DNA of 64,000 bases from JAAGZL01 sp050288625 (GTDB taxonomy: Bacteria; Pseudomonadota; Gammaproteobacteria; Chromatiales; Chromatiaceae): NCBI GenBank assembly GCA_050288625.1, contig JBNKEE010000010.1:62001-126000 (forward strand). The letters run 5' to 3'. The stretch's first letter is position 1. Every line of letters begins with the position of its first letter. The notes beneath the pieces were generated by a model that had not been told where the DNA came from, made no database searches, and saw only the letters and a list, made by a program, of their open reading frames with translations. Positions 37,173 to 45,995 of this stretch are shown piece by piece. A program made the position numbers and the translations under genes.

Positions 37173-38924
37173 TTACTTAATCAGTTCGATACACGCCACT
37201 GATCTTGCTGCAGCGAGCATATCGTCAGAAAACTCTGACGACGAGTGAAAGTCAAAGTAGCTATCACTAGCACACTCTTCCGGTTGCGCCCAATCCCAGC
37301 CATCGTTCACGTATCTGAAATATGCCAGATTGGAGGAAGACCCATCAAACGCCCGCACAACATCATCAATCATCTTGTTATCAAACTGCTGAAGCCATCC
37401 GTGATTCTCATATTTACCATAGGGCACAGTGATAAGCAGCTTACCGCCCGGTTTCAGTATGCGCCTCAACTCCTTCACCACCTTCATATAATCGGTGTTT
37501 GAAGACGCCTTATGTTGATCATCATTGGTATACAGCAACGTATTATCCATACCCACATGTTCAAGTGTTGATATGCATGTAATGGCATCGAACCAGTTAT
37601 CTCTCAACATAAGATTGCGAAGGTCATCATATATATAGGAAACTCTCGCATCCTTATAATGAGAGTGTTCCGGAGCCAGAGTACATAGCGTAATACCACG
37701 ATGCTGTAACGCACGACTATTTAAAATAAAAGGAAAGTTCAGGGCGGACCCAGCATCAAAAATATTCTGATGTTCAGATTCGAGACGAGAAAACGCCCAA
37801 AGATATTCCACTGCCCGCTCATCTATGCGAAACCCGTACCTGGGCGGCAACGGAGTCTCCTGGATAAAACAAGACATCATAGCAGGATCATTGATCGCCT
37901 TTTCTAGGAAATATGACTTATACGCATAATATCCACGAGACCATGGTCTTCTCTTACCGAAAACATAGTACAAGATTATCAGGACAATATTTCTCATCCC
38001 CATCCTTTGAAGTTTATTCATTCTCTGTCCAGTCCTACTGCCAAGCAGTACATTATGCTTGATGAAATGATATAGTGAAAAAAACGCTCTCCTTATCCTT
38101 GCTGCCCTTCCTGGCGAATACGCTTTTATCATCCGCTGAAATTCAAGCTCTCTTTTTACAAATGGTATATACCGATCTATATACGCAGAGTTCCTGAGAG
38201 TTTTTACGATCTCCTTGTATGAGCGAGAGGCACCGCCAAACCTCTTCCATGACAGCAGCATGCCAATAGACTTTACCTTACCATTAAACGCCATAGCCGC
38301 GACATGCAGATGGTCCGAACCGATACACTCGACAAGAGGAAGCACGGACACAAGGAAATTCATTCTATGGAGTCCATAAAAAATCATCCCCAAATGATCT
38401 CTCTTCAAAAGTATATCCCTATATTTCATAACCCTTAACCAGGGATCATCCTCTAGCAGATTAACGCCCTCATCTACAAATAAAGGCCGATTTATATCTT
38501 TAATATATTGGCCAGTCTGCGCACCGACAAGCACCAACTCGTCATCAGATTCCAGTTCCCTTAGACAGCAGGCTATATAATCATGATGGAAGACATCGTC
38601 AGCTGCGGCCCACATAAAATACTGGCCCGAAGCCTCAGAAACCACTTTATTAAAATTACCTACCGCACCAATATTTACGTCATTACGTATATATCTGATT
38701 CTGCCATCATGGCTGCTGAACCGGTCACACACTTCCCTAGTGTGATCGGTGGAGGCATTATCACAGATAATAATTTCCAAATTGCGGTAGCTCTGCGTGA
38801 CGAGGGATTCCAGCAAACCAGGAAGCTCATCCTCTCCGTTATACACAGCAATACCGACACTGACAATCGGCTCTACATGTCTCGGAATGACCTCAGTATT
38901 TTCAGAACGGTAGCCCAAGCCCAT
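37173..38924 (-). CDS. Fused GT2 glycosyltransferase and class I SAM methyltransferase
   Basis: 583 residues from ATG 38922-38924, which overlaps the upstream TAA as TAATG; a 9-codon longer reading exists. Residues about 15-330 are GT-A: VSVGIAVYNGEDELPGLLES, IICDNASTDHTRE, and the metal motif AAADDVFHHDY. Residues about 370-560 are a methyltransferase with an NIFDAGSALNFP SAM site, ITCISTLEHVGMDN and ILKPGGKLLITVPYG. The fusion suggests the sugar is added and then methylated, perhaps as a chain-length cap, although direction and acceptor are not visible. Confidence 0.85.
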   Translation of the reverse strand: MGLGYRSENTEVIPRHVEPIVSVGIAVYNGEDELPGLLESLVTQSYRNLEIIICDNASTDHTREVCDRFSSHDGRIRYIRNDVNIGAVGNFNKVVSEASGQYFMWAAADDVFHHDYIACCLRELESDDELVLVGAQTGQYIKDINRPLFVDEGVNLLEDDPWLRVMKYRDILLKRDHLGMIFYGLHRMNFLVSVLPLVECIGSDHLHVAAMAFNGKVKSIGMLLSWKRFGGASRSYKEIVKTLRNSAYIDRYIPFVKRELEFQRMIKAYSPGRAARIRRAFFSLYHFIKHNVLLGSRTGQRMNKLQRMGMRNIVLIILYYVFGKRRPWSRGYYAYKSYFLEKAINDPAMMSCFIQETPLPPRYGFRIDERAVEYLWAFSRLESEHQNIFDAGSALNFPFILNSRALQHRGITLCTLAPEHSHYKDARVSYIYDDLRNLMLRDNWFDAITCISTLEHVGMDNTLLYTNDDQHKASSNTDYMKVVKELRRILKPGGKLLITVPYGKYENHGWLQQFDNKMIDDVVRAFDGSSSNLAYFRYVNDGWDWAQPEECASDSYFDFHSSSEFSDDMLAAARSVACIELIK

Positions 38925-40477
38925 TAATCCAGATGCCGTCTCGAGATGCAATACTCACCGGACTCAATAAAATTATTTGCTGTTTTTATTATTTGTTTAT
39001 GTTTCGCGTCAGAAAACTCCTGCATAAATTCCAGATAGCTTACAGAGCGGACATGGTTCGATCTACCACCCACCCTCTCGATGAACGCCTGATAATCATC
39101 AAATAACCAGTCATCAAACTGACCAAGGAATTTACAATAATAGTATTCGTATACCTCATTCAGATCGATCGACAGCTTACATCTATCTAGATCCAGTAAA
39201 ATCCTTTCATATTCATCGACGGTTTTTGGATGTAGATTGAAGTTATAGGCTATATGCGGATTACATGTAGATGCATTTATCACAGTTACACCTCTGGCCG
39301 CATATTCATGTCCGATCGTGCCATACACCGTGAGGACAACATCAATCCCTTCCTCAATAAGCTGATGGTGTGACGTACGGGAATCAATCAACCTGAATCT
39401 GGGAAACTTGCGTACCAGCTCATCAATTATCTCGGCGTTGCCAGGCAAAAAATCTGGATGAGTCTTGATATACCAGTCGTAGTCGGTCCTTTCTGACATC
39501 TCCCCCAGGAACGTCATCCACTCATAAAAATCCGGAAACAGGTTTATGCCATAAGGATGTGGGCTATCAAAAAAGCAATGTGTTGCAATCAGAATCTTAA
39601 CCCTATCACTTTTACTGACAACCCTTTCTCTTCCATCATAATTGGTATAGGCGGACATGGTCGAATAATGCATATCGACGCCAACATGTCCGGCGAATCG
39701 AAGATCCAGGCGCTCCCTGGCAAGAGCAAGCGCAGCTTCTCTTTCAGCCAGCTTGATCTGTTTAAATCTTTCCGGATAGTCAACGAAGTCATTATACGCC
39801 CTGAAGTTATGGGTATCAGTAATATAGTAGATGCGCTGTGCCGTCACCTGATACACGGGTATCTTCCTGTCTACGGCGATGCGCAAAATAATCGCATTCC
39901 AAGCGTAAACACAGTGACTAACAAGAACGGCCTTAACTGTATGAGTCTGAAAATACATTGTCCAATACATAAACAGGCGCAAAGCATCACGTAGACCCTG
40001 CTTAAATTCCGGACTTACAATATCAATGGTTGGAACAAAATTTTTTCTCAGATGGGTGTCATAAACCAGATCCCCAATAAGCACCCCATCCACACAGATA
40101 TTCTCAATATCCCTTTTCGACCTTAGAGATGGATATATATCCTCAAAAAGATCATCGACTTTGACGTCATCCAGCTTATCTTGTACAAATAAGAATTCTC
40201 CCCCAAACGACTTATACATCGATTTAATTGGCCTGGGCAATACCAACCTGCGTTTCTTTGTATACGCAACTATCTTCGCATTTAGTTTCCCTGCCAGGAT
40301 ATTTGCCACATAGCTTACACCAATAATACTACTGGCAATGGTCGTTTCCTCCACCAATACTTCAGCATTGGGATTTCCACCCGCCTCTCTTGGCCAGATT
40401 TGCCGGTTATGCCGCGCAAAAGCAAGTGAATTACGATCTGAAAATATGCTCTTTAGATAGTTAAAAAAAAACTTCAT
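38924..40477 (-). CDS. Putative GT-B glycosyltransferase (capsule KpsS-like), unrecognised
   Basis: 517 residues, no transmembrane segment. I do not recognise a named family with certainty. The C-terminal half looks like capsule-type transferases: DWYIKTHPDFLP near 340, then VVLTVYGTIGHEYAARGVTVIN near 410, the pattern by which KpsS/LipB-like enzymes hold a nucleotide. The N-terminal part has an LAGKLNAKIVAYTKKRR stretch and YQVTAQRIYYITD. It lies directly after an orphan of similar style at 40.5 kb and close to the NulO genes, so a nonulosonate transferase role is a reasonable guess only. Confidence 0.55.
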   Translation of the reverse strand: MKFFFNYLKSIFSDRNSLAFARHNRQIWPREAGGNPNAEVLVEETTIASSIIGVSYVANILAGKLNAKIVAYTKKRRLVLPRPIKSMYKSFGGEFLFVQDKLDDVKVDDLFEDIYPSLRSKRDIENICVDGVLIGDLVYDTHLRKNFVPTIDIVSPEFKQGLRDALRLFMYWTMYFQTHTVKAVLVSHCVYAWNAIILRIAVDRKIPVYQVTAQRIYYITDTHNFRAYNDFVDYPERFKQIKLAEREAALALARERLDLRFAGHVGVDMHYSTMSAYTNYDGRERVVSKSDRVKILIATHCFFDSPHPYGINLFPDFYEWMTFLGEMSERTDYDWYIKTHPDFLPGNAEIIDELVRKFPRFRLIDSRTSHHQLIEEGIDVVLTVYGTIGHEYAARGVTVINASTCNPHIAYNFNLHPKTVDEYERILLDLDRCKLSIDLNEVYEYYYCKFLGQFDDWLFDDYQAFIERVGGRSNHVRSVSYLEFMQEFSDAKHKQIIKTANNFIESGEYCISRRHLD

Positions 40478-40481
40478 CCTA

Positions 40482-41408
40482 TTATTCTAAACTTGTGAGA
40501 TGTAGAAAATTCACCATGCCTGTTGTCGGAATATTATTTGGCTTCTTTGCATCTAGATTGCAATATCCAACCCTCTTCCCTCCAATACGCGCCACCACCA
40601 TCGCCATAGTATTCATACCAACCACCCAATCGGACCAGACGCAGTCCTCTACGAGAGTTGTCCCTTCGCTAAGACAAACATCCACTCTCCCATCGCTTTT
40701 CAGGTAGGCAGAATATTTCGCTTGGTCCTCTGCCGGATGCGTACGTAATCGCACTTGGGCAACGCGGCTTTCAGGCAGAATGTCTTCCAGATGGTGAAAA
40801 AACAATCCCAAACTCTTATATTCAATCACCTCGCCAGATGATAATCTTCTCCCGCCTTCTACAATCGCCTCACATAAGTACAGAATGCGGAAAACGCCTT
40901 CTGATTTGATGCGTCGTTGATATTGTGAGAATTCTTTTTCTATATCTTTAAAATATGGATTTAACACCAATTTTACAGGTAAATCATCGAAGCACTGCAT
41001 AGCAAGTTCATATGCGTCATCGTCACCTACCCATATTTCATCGGGCAAAATCATTTCGGAATCATATTCAAATCTTGCTCTGTAATTACACCAATGATCC
41101 AGGAACGATGCTGAATTGATACCGTTTTTATTCGCCCACCTTAATGCAATCTTCTCGCAATCCGACGCCCAGCTTGTTGAAGTTAGAACCAGATCCAGCC
41201 GCCCCGCCTCCAACTCAGCCAATTCATTCTCACGCAAGATATCAATGGAACCGAGCTTTCTACTATAAATATCTAATGCAGGACCACCCAGCATAAACAC
41301 ATATTTATTCATCGGATGCTGCTTCACCCATGACGAAACCACTTCAGCCCCGCCTGCGTCATGCGACACTACAAGTATGCTCTTTCTACTTTTCAATATC
41401 TGACACAA
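40482..41408 (-). CDS. Unrecognised cytosolic protein, GT-B-like features
   Basis: 308 residues, soluble. Opening ILVVSHDAGGAEVVSSWV near 10-27 and a later HPAEDQAKYS, LSEGTTLVEDCVWSDWVVGMNT pattern recall GT-B or CDP-alditol-transferase folds in which the second half binds a nucleotide. No firm family. The start is uncertain: the reading to 41408 begins with TTG and overlaps the GNAT gene by 23 bases; a second TTG at 41396 is possible and no ATG fits. It is found between NulO genes and the orphan at 38.9 kb. Confidence 0.5.
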   Translation of the reverse strand: MCQILKSRKSILVVSHDAGGAEVVSSWVKQHPMNKYVFMLGGPALDIYSRKLGSIDILRENELAELEAGRLDLVLTSTSWASDCEKIALRWANKNGINSASFLDHWCNYRARFEYDSEMILPDEIWVGDDDAYELAMQCFDDLPVKLVLNPYFKDIEKEFSQYQRRIKSEGVFRILYLCEAIVEGGRRLSSGEVIEYKSLGLFFHHLEDILPESRVAQVRLRTHPAEDQAKYSAYLKSDGRVDVCLSEGTTLVEDCVWSDWVVGMNTMAMVVARIGGKRVGYCNLDAKKPNNIPTTGMVNFLHLTSLE

Positions 41409-41955
41409 ACTCTCTTCTGAGCAAACCGAACTCTATAACATCCACAAACTCAGCATTCTCGAAAAACGCCTCACGCCTCACTCCCTCCTGTTTCATCTCT
41501 AGCCGACCTGCCAATCTAAGCATGCCATTGTTATTTTCCGATGTTCCGCAATAAACGCGATTCAGGCCCAACTTCGCAAACCCATGCCTTATGATAGTTT
41601 TCGCCGCCTCAAGTGCGTAACCTCTACCCCATCGCTCTTTATCTCCCATTATGATCGCAAACTCAGCAGCACGATTAATCATATTGATTGATTGGAGAGC
41701 CACATTTCCAACATGCAATCCACTCTCTTTTTCAATAACCGCCCAAACCAGATGGTCCTCCGAGGTCTGCAGCATCCTGATATATGCCAGCATTTTCTCT
41801 CTGGTACTAGGAAAGCGCCCATGCGAGTTATGACGACAGACTTCCTGGTCGTTGAACCAGTTAAGATATGGGCCTTCTATATCCTCTTCACACAAACCCC
41901 GATATTTTAGTCTCTCCGACTCGCACATAAACGATTGCATCTGTACCGTACTCAT
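41386..41955 (-). CDS. GNAT N-acetyltransferase (PseH/RimJ-like)
   Basis: 189 residues. GNAT features: LVWAVIEKESGLHVGNVALQSI, then the acetyl-CoA loop ERWGRGYALEAAKTIIRHGF near 112-131, and LGLNRVYCGTSENNNGML. It is the RimJ/RimL-like branch that includes PseH, the C4 N-acetyltransferase of pseudaminic acid synthesis. The ATG overlaps the DegT stop by 4 bases, so it could instead acetylate the amine introduced by that enzyme. The sequence does not decide between the two roles. Confidence 0.8.
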   Translation of the reverse strand: MSTVQMQSFMCESERLKYRGLCEEDIEGPYLNWFNDQEVCRHNSHGRFPSTREKMLAYIRMLQTSEDHLVWAVIEKESGLHVGNVALQSINMINRAAEFAIIMGDKERWGRGYALEAAKTIIRHGFAKLGLNRVYCGTSENNNGMLRLAGRLEMKQEGVRREAFFENAEFVDVIEFGLLRREFVSDIEK

Positions 41956-43232
41956 AGCATATCCATATTATCCCAGACCTTCTGAAAAGCCTTAACTATA
42001 CCCCCAAGATCATCATCAGAATAATCGAAAAGGCACATCGGCAACACCATGAATGTACTATCATGCAACTTCTCCGCCACCGGACAAATCCCTTTATCAT
42101 AACTAATCGTTTTTCCATTTTCGTATGCACTCCATGGATATCCTTTCGAGCCATATGCTGTTTTATTCTGAAACATAGGTAGCAGATGAAGATTCTGATA
42201 TCCGCTTCCAATCCGCACACCTTCCGCCCGTAGCGCATCGACCACCCGCTCTCGAGGCACCCCGGTAACTTCTGGATGATATACAAGCGGATACACATAA
42301 TAGACATGTGTGCATCCCGTCATAACATGAGGGGTACTTAGACCCTTCAGTTGAGATAATCCATTTGTCAGCTTTGATGCGCGCTCAACAATCTTTATAA
42401 GCTGCTTATCTAGCTTTTTAAGTTGTTCTATTCCTATAGCGGCCTCTATTTCGCCAAGCCGAAAATTAAAACCTATCATGTTGGATAAATCTGCAACCCC
42501 TTTGGCCTCCACTACCGCCTCAGCATGGTTGCGGATAAGCTGAAGACGCTCCGCAAGATGTTTAGAGTTGGTCACACATACACCGCCTTCACCCGTATGT
42601 ATATGTTTATGATAATTCAGACTAAATACACCGATATCTGCTATTGTTCCAGCATAATCACCCTTGTAAATTGCACCAGGTGCCTGCGCAGCATCTTCAA
42701 TTACTTGCAAATTATGGGTTCTAGCCAATTCCATTATTTCATGCATATTTGCAGCATGTCCGAATATATCAGTAACAACTATGGCCTTGGTGTGTTTAGT
42801 TATCCGCGACCTGATTGAATCAGGATCAAGATTAAATGTCTGATCCTCGATGTCCGCGAATACGGGTATTGCATTCCACACAAGTATGGATGTAGCGGTC
42901 GCACACATAGTCCATGGACTAACAATCACCTCATCACCAGGCTCTATGCCAAGCGCTCCAATCGCAGCAATCAGTCCAGAGGTATTTGAATTAACTGAGA
43001 CAGCGTTTTTTACTGAGAAATGCTCACACCATCCGGCCTCGAACTCACGAACTCTGTCGCCGCCAAAAAAATCGTCCTCCCAACATCCGAGAAATCTTGA
43101 TAGAACCGAACTTTCAATAACAGATTTTGCAGCCTCCAACTCTTCTTTACCGATACTATTGTATCGCCTGAATTCTTTGTTGATAGTTTTACTACCGCCG
43201 TGAAGCGCAAGCTGTTTTTTAGAATCAGTCAC
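41952..43232 (-). CDS. DegT/DnrJ/EryC1 aminotransferase (in oxidoreductase-aminotransferase pair)
   Basis: 426 residues from GTG 43230-43232, which overlaps the upstream TGA as GTGA; the longer ATG reading at 43280 lies inside the oxidoreductase gene. PLP Lys209 is in FSLNYHKHIHTGEGG, and EDAAQAPGA lies at 179-187. The N-terminal LHGGSKTINKEFRRYNSIG is typical for sugar aminotransferases acting on 3- or terminal keto groups. It is coupled to a Gfo/Idh oxidoreductase upstream and a GNAT enzyme downstream. Confidence 0.87.
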   Translation of the reverse strand: MTDSKKQLALHGGSKTINKEFRRYNSIGKEELEAAKSVIESSVLSRFLGCWEDDFFGGDRVREFEAGWCEHFSVKNAVSVNSNTSGLIAAIGALGIEPGDEVIVSPWTMCATATSILVWNAIPVFADIEDQTFNLDPDSIRSRITKHTKAIVVTDIFGHAANMHEIMELARTHNLQVIEDAAQAPGAIYKGDYAGTIADIGVFSLNYHKHIHTGEGGVCVTNSKHLAERLQLIRNHAEAVVEAKGVADLSNMIGFNFRLGEIEAAIGIEQLKKLDKQLIKIVERASKLTNGLSQLKGLSTPHVMTGCTHVYYVYPLVYHPEVTGVPRERVVDALRAEGVRIGSGYQNLHLLPMFQNKTAYGSKGYPWSAYENGKTISYDKGICPVAEKLHDSTFMVLPMCLFDYSDDDLGGIVKAFQKVWDNMDML

Positions 43233-44233
43233 TTTGTCACCACATCTGAATTGGCAAGCGCCATCGTAATCTCTACACATCTCAATGCCCTTCGGGCATT
43301 CAACTTGCCCAAGCCTCCAGTAATCGCATCAACAAGACATGACAGAGAATTCGACATAGAATGCTCCAGTTCTGTTCGGCTTACATTTGGCGGTCCAAGC
43401 ACCTTATGTCCACTTTTTTGTTCAGCACTAACAGAGCGAACAGCAAGACACCGTCCAAACTCTTCAAATACAATCCTCGCTCGCTCCGTATATATCTCAA
43501 TCTCGAAAAATGCGTACCCTGACTCACGCAGCCCAATCAGGTGTACCGGAATACCATTAAATAGCAAATGCGCATCAACAGTCGGGTCATCCGTCGTATC
43601 ATCATACTCTTTATTCGTTACACATATTGACCCAGGGTCGCCAAGCCAGTCCAACAGCAGATCAACTACGTGAGATCCGTTGTGGACTATACCTTTTGTA
43701 TAGTAGGCGCATATTTTCTGAACTTTTCCAAATCTCTCAGCCTTGAGGCTATCTCTTATGCTTATATATGAAGGGACAAAGCTCCGCATATAATTAACCA
43801 ATAAAGCAACTCCACGCTCTTCATAGTCTCGAACCACTACCGCGCATTCATCTGCATCCATACCAATAGGTTTTTCACACCAAACCCCACGCACAGATGG
43901 AAACTCAAGACAAATCCTCAACATATCAATGTGGGTGCTGTCTGGAGAGCAAATGCTTACGATATCGGGTGAATGCAATTCCAGCATCTCTCGTGCATCT
44001 TTATAGATGCTGTCAACATTCCACTTCTGCGCAAAATATTTTCGCTTAGACTGGTCAGGGTCTGCAGCAGCCACGAGAATTGTTCGCTTATCTAAATCGT
44101 ATGCCCTAGCATGAGTATTGATTTCGCGATTTACATCGTACTCATCATAACCGCCAGCGATCATGCCGCAGCCAATAATCGCCGCTGTAAGTTGTTTCTC
44201 ACTGACCGGCTTGTTTTTGCTGGACATCTGCAT
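43229..44233 (-). CDS. Gfo/Idh/MocA family sugar dehydrogenase
   Basis: 334 residues. NAD(P)-binding AAIIGCGMIAGGYDE at 17-31, SICSPDSTH and WCEKPIGMDADE in the middle, which carries the catalytic Lys-Pro of the family. Expected to oxidise a hydroxyl to a ketone on a sugar or sugar nucleotide. The start overlaps the cytidylyltransferase by 35 bases; ATG 44227 is an alternative. Coupling to an aminotransferase (GTGA overlap) is the usual arrangement for replacing a hydroxyl with an amine. Confidence 0.87.
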   Translation of the reverse strand: MQMSSKNKPVSEKQLTAAIIGCGMIAGGYDEYDVNREINTHARAYDLDKRTILVAAADPDQSKRKYFAQKWNVDSIYKDAREMLELHSPDIVSICSPDSTHIDMLRICLEFPSVRGVWCEKPIGMDADECAVVVRDYEERGVALLVNYMRSFVPSYISIRDSLKAERFGKVQKICAYYTKGIVHNGSHVVDLLLDWLGDPGSICVTNKEYDDTTDDPTVDAHLLFNGIPVHLIGLRESGYAFFEIEIYTERARIVFEEFGRCLAVRSVSAEQKSGHKVLGPPNVSRTELEHSMSNSLSCLVDAITGGLGKLNARRALRCVEITMALANSDVVTK

Positions 44234-44939
44234 TTATGTTCTTCAATTCCGGACGTCTCTCGAGAAGTCCTAACACATCATCTAAACCAAACATTGGATT
44301 ATCCGGATAAAGTTCATCAAAGACTGCTTCAATAAATTTAAAATCATTATAGGTATCAAGATCAAAACGAAGATCGGGTCTGTTGAACTCACCCTCGCTG
44401 GGCAATCTGTACACCTTGTAGCGATCTCCTTGACTATAAATTGGCAATGAAACATGCTCTCTAGCAGATGGATCATCAGGGTACTCTCTATCAACTTCAG
44501 ATAGGACTGATGTTGGAAATATTTGAATAGCGGTACCTGACGGAAAGTATCGAGCAGACACCACCGCGTAATCTACCCCCAGCTCAAAGTAGTCCGAGAT
44601 ACACGCAGAGCCAAGCCCAGGATCCAATAGAGGGCAATCACCAGTAATTTCTACAATATGATCTGCCTCGAATGTTTTTGCCGCACCTAAAACGCGGCCT
44701 AGAACATCATTCTCACTCCCTCGATAGCATTTGATATCTAGTCTTCGACAAAGCTCATGAATAGGATCATCCGTGTCATTCCAGGTAGTAGCAACAACAA
44801 TATCTGATAGTTGACTTATTCTACTAACCCGCTCAATAAGCAATTCTAAAATTGTCTTGCCACACACTTGAAGAAGCATCTTTCCTGGCAATCGCGATGA
44901 CGTCATCCTCGCTTCAATAATTGCAACTATCCTACTCAT
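44199..44939 (-). CDS. SpsF-type cytidylyltransferase (CMP-nonulosonate synthetase candidate 1)
   Basis: 246 residues. Opening AIIEARMTSSRLPGKMLLQV (residues 6-25), the nucleotide-binding pattern of CMP-sugar synthetases, then TGDCPLLDP near 98-106 with metal-binding Asp. It would activate the NulO made by PseI with CTP. The ATGA overlap with pseI supports this. A second SpsF-type gene lies at 52.1 kb, so one of the two may act on a different acid sugar. Confidence 0.85.
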   Translation of the reverse strand: MSRIVAIIEARMTSSRLPGKMLLQVCGKTILELLIERVSRISQLSDIVVATTWNDTDDPIHELCRRLDIKCYRGSENDVLGRVLGAAKTFEADHIVEITGDCPLLDPGLGSACISDYFELGVDYAVVSARYFPSGTAIQIFPTSVLSEVDREYPDDPSAREHVSLPIYSQGDRYKVYRLPSEGEFNRPDLRFDLDTYNDFKFIEAVFDELYPDNPMFGLDDVLGLLERRPELKNINADVQQKQAGQ

Positions 44940-45994
44940 TCAAACAAATCCCAAGTTACTGGAGTGCCCTTTTCAGTATCACGCAAAATTCTTTTGCCCA
45001 GTACATCTTTATAATATTTTGGCGCCAAACCAAGCCCCGGACGTATCGACCTGATATTTTGCGGCATAGCCAGATCGCCTGCCTTCATATCCTCCACTAC
45101 ATACAGAGAGCGCCTCTTTTTCCTAGCATTAACTTCAGAGCCCATCGGACCAACATACACCTCACCTCCAGCCCGCCATGCTATAGAGCTTTCATCTACC
45201 AACATACTCATTTCATCCGGCTCCATTGAAAATGAGCTATCAACGCCACCCTCGCTCCGATCAATTGTAAAATGTTTTTCAATGACTGTTGCCCCGTAAG
45301 CAACAGCCGCGATTGAAACACCAATACCCAATGTATGATCAGACACTCCTACTCGGCATTTAAACATCTTCTCCATAAGGGGAATTGCCCTAAGATTTGC
45401 ATCCTCTGGCTTGGCCGGGTACGCGCTCGTACACTTAAGCAAAACTAGCTCTTTACATCCGCCAGCACGCGCCGCGTCTACAGCCTCGCCAATCTCTTCT
45501 AATGTCGCCATCCCCGTCGAAAGAATAACCGGTTTTCCTGTGCCAGCCACTTTCTCAATAAGAGGTATATCAACCAATTCAAAAGAGGCAATCTTGTAGA
45601 GTGGAGTATTTAACTCTTCGAGAAAATCAACTGCTGACCCATCAAATGGGGTACTAAAAGGTATAACCCCCAGCTCATCACACAACTCAAAGATAGGACG
45701 GTGCCATTCCCTGGGTGTAGCGGCCTCTTGATAGATGTCATAAAGTTTTTTTCCACTCCAAGCACTATCAGGATTAGCCAAAAAATCCGCCTTAGCTATA
45801 TCTAACGTCATACTTTCAGCGGTAAATGTTTGGATCTTTACTGCATGAACGCCACACGCTGATGCGGAACGCACAATCTTAAGGGCATGATCCAACGAGC
45901 CTCTATGATTCCCAGATAATTCCGCAATAACAAACGGCGGGGTATTGTCACTCAACAACTCGGCTATTATATCCGCAGACTGCCCCATCGGCAT
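44936..45994 (-). CDS. pseI: Nonulosonate synthase, PseI/NeuB family
   Basis: Condenses a 6-carbon N-acetyl sugar with phosphoenolpyruvate to the 9-carbon acid. 352 residues: a TIM barrel opening FVIAELSGNHRGSLDHAL, then KIQTFTAESMTLD, KIASFELVDIPLIEK, STGMATLEEI, and VIEKHFTIDRSEGGVDSSFSMEP split over positions 235-258; the C-terminal 65 residues form an SAF/antifreeze-like domain (ARKKRRSLYVVEDMKAG). AELSGNH and the FTIDRSEGGVD wording are closer to PseI than to sialic acid NeuB. GAGGG precedes ATG 45994. Confidence 0.92.
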   Translation of the reverse strand: MPMGQSADIIAELLSDNTPPFVIAELSGNHRGSLDHALKIVRSASACGVHAVKIQTFTAESMTLDIAKADFLANPDSAWSGKKLYDIYQEAATPREWHRPIFELCDELGVIPFSTPFDGSAVDFLEELNTPLYKIASFELVDIPLIEKVAGTGKPVILSTGMATLEEIGEAVDAARAGGCKELVLLKCTSAYPAKPEDANLRAIPLMEKMFKCRVGVSDHTLGIGVSIAAVAYGATVIEKHFTIDRSEGGVDSSFSMEPDEMSMLVDESSIAWRAGGEVYVGPMGSEVNARKKRRSLYVVEDMKAGDLAMPQNIRSIRPGLGLAPKYYKDVLGKRILRDTEKGTPVTWDLFE

Positions 45995-45995
45995 C

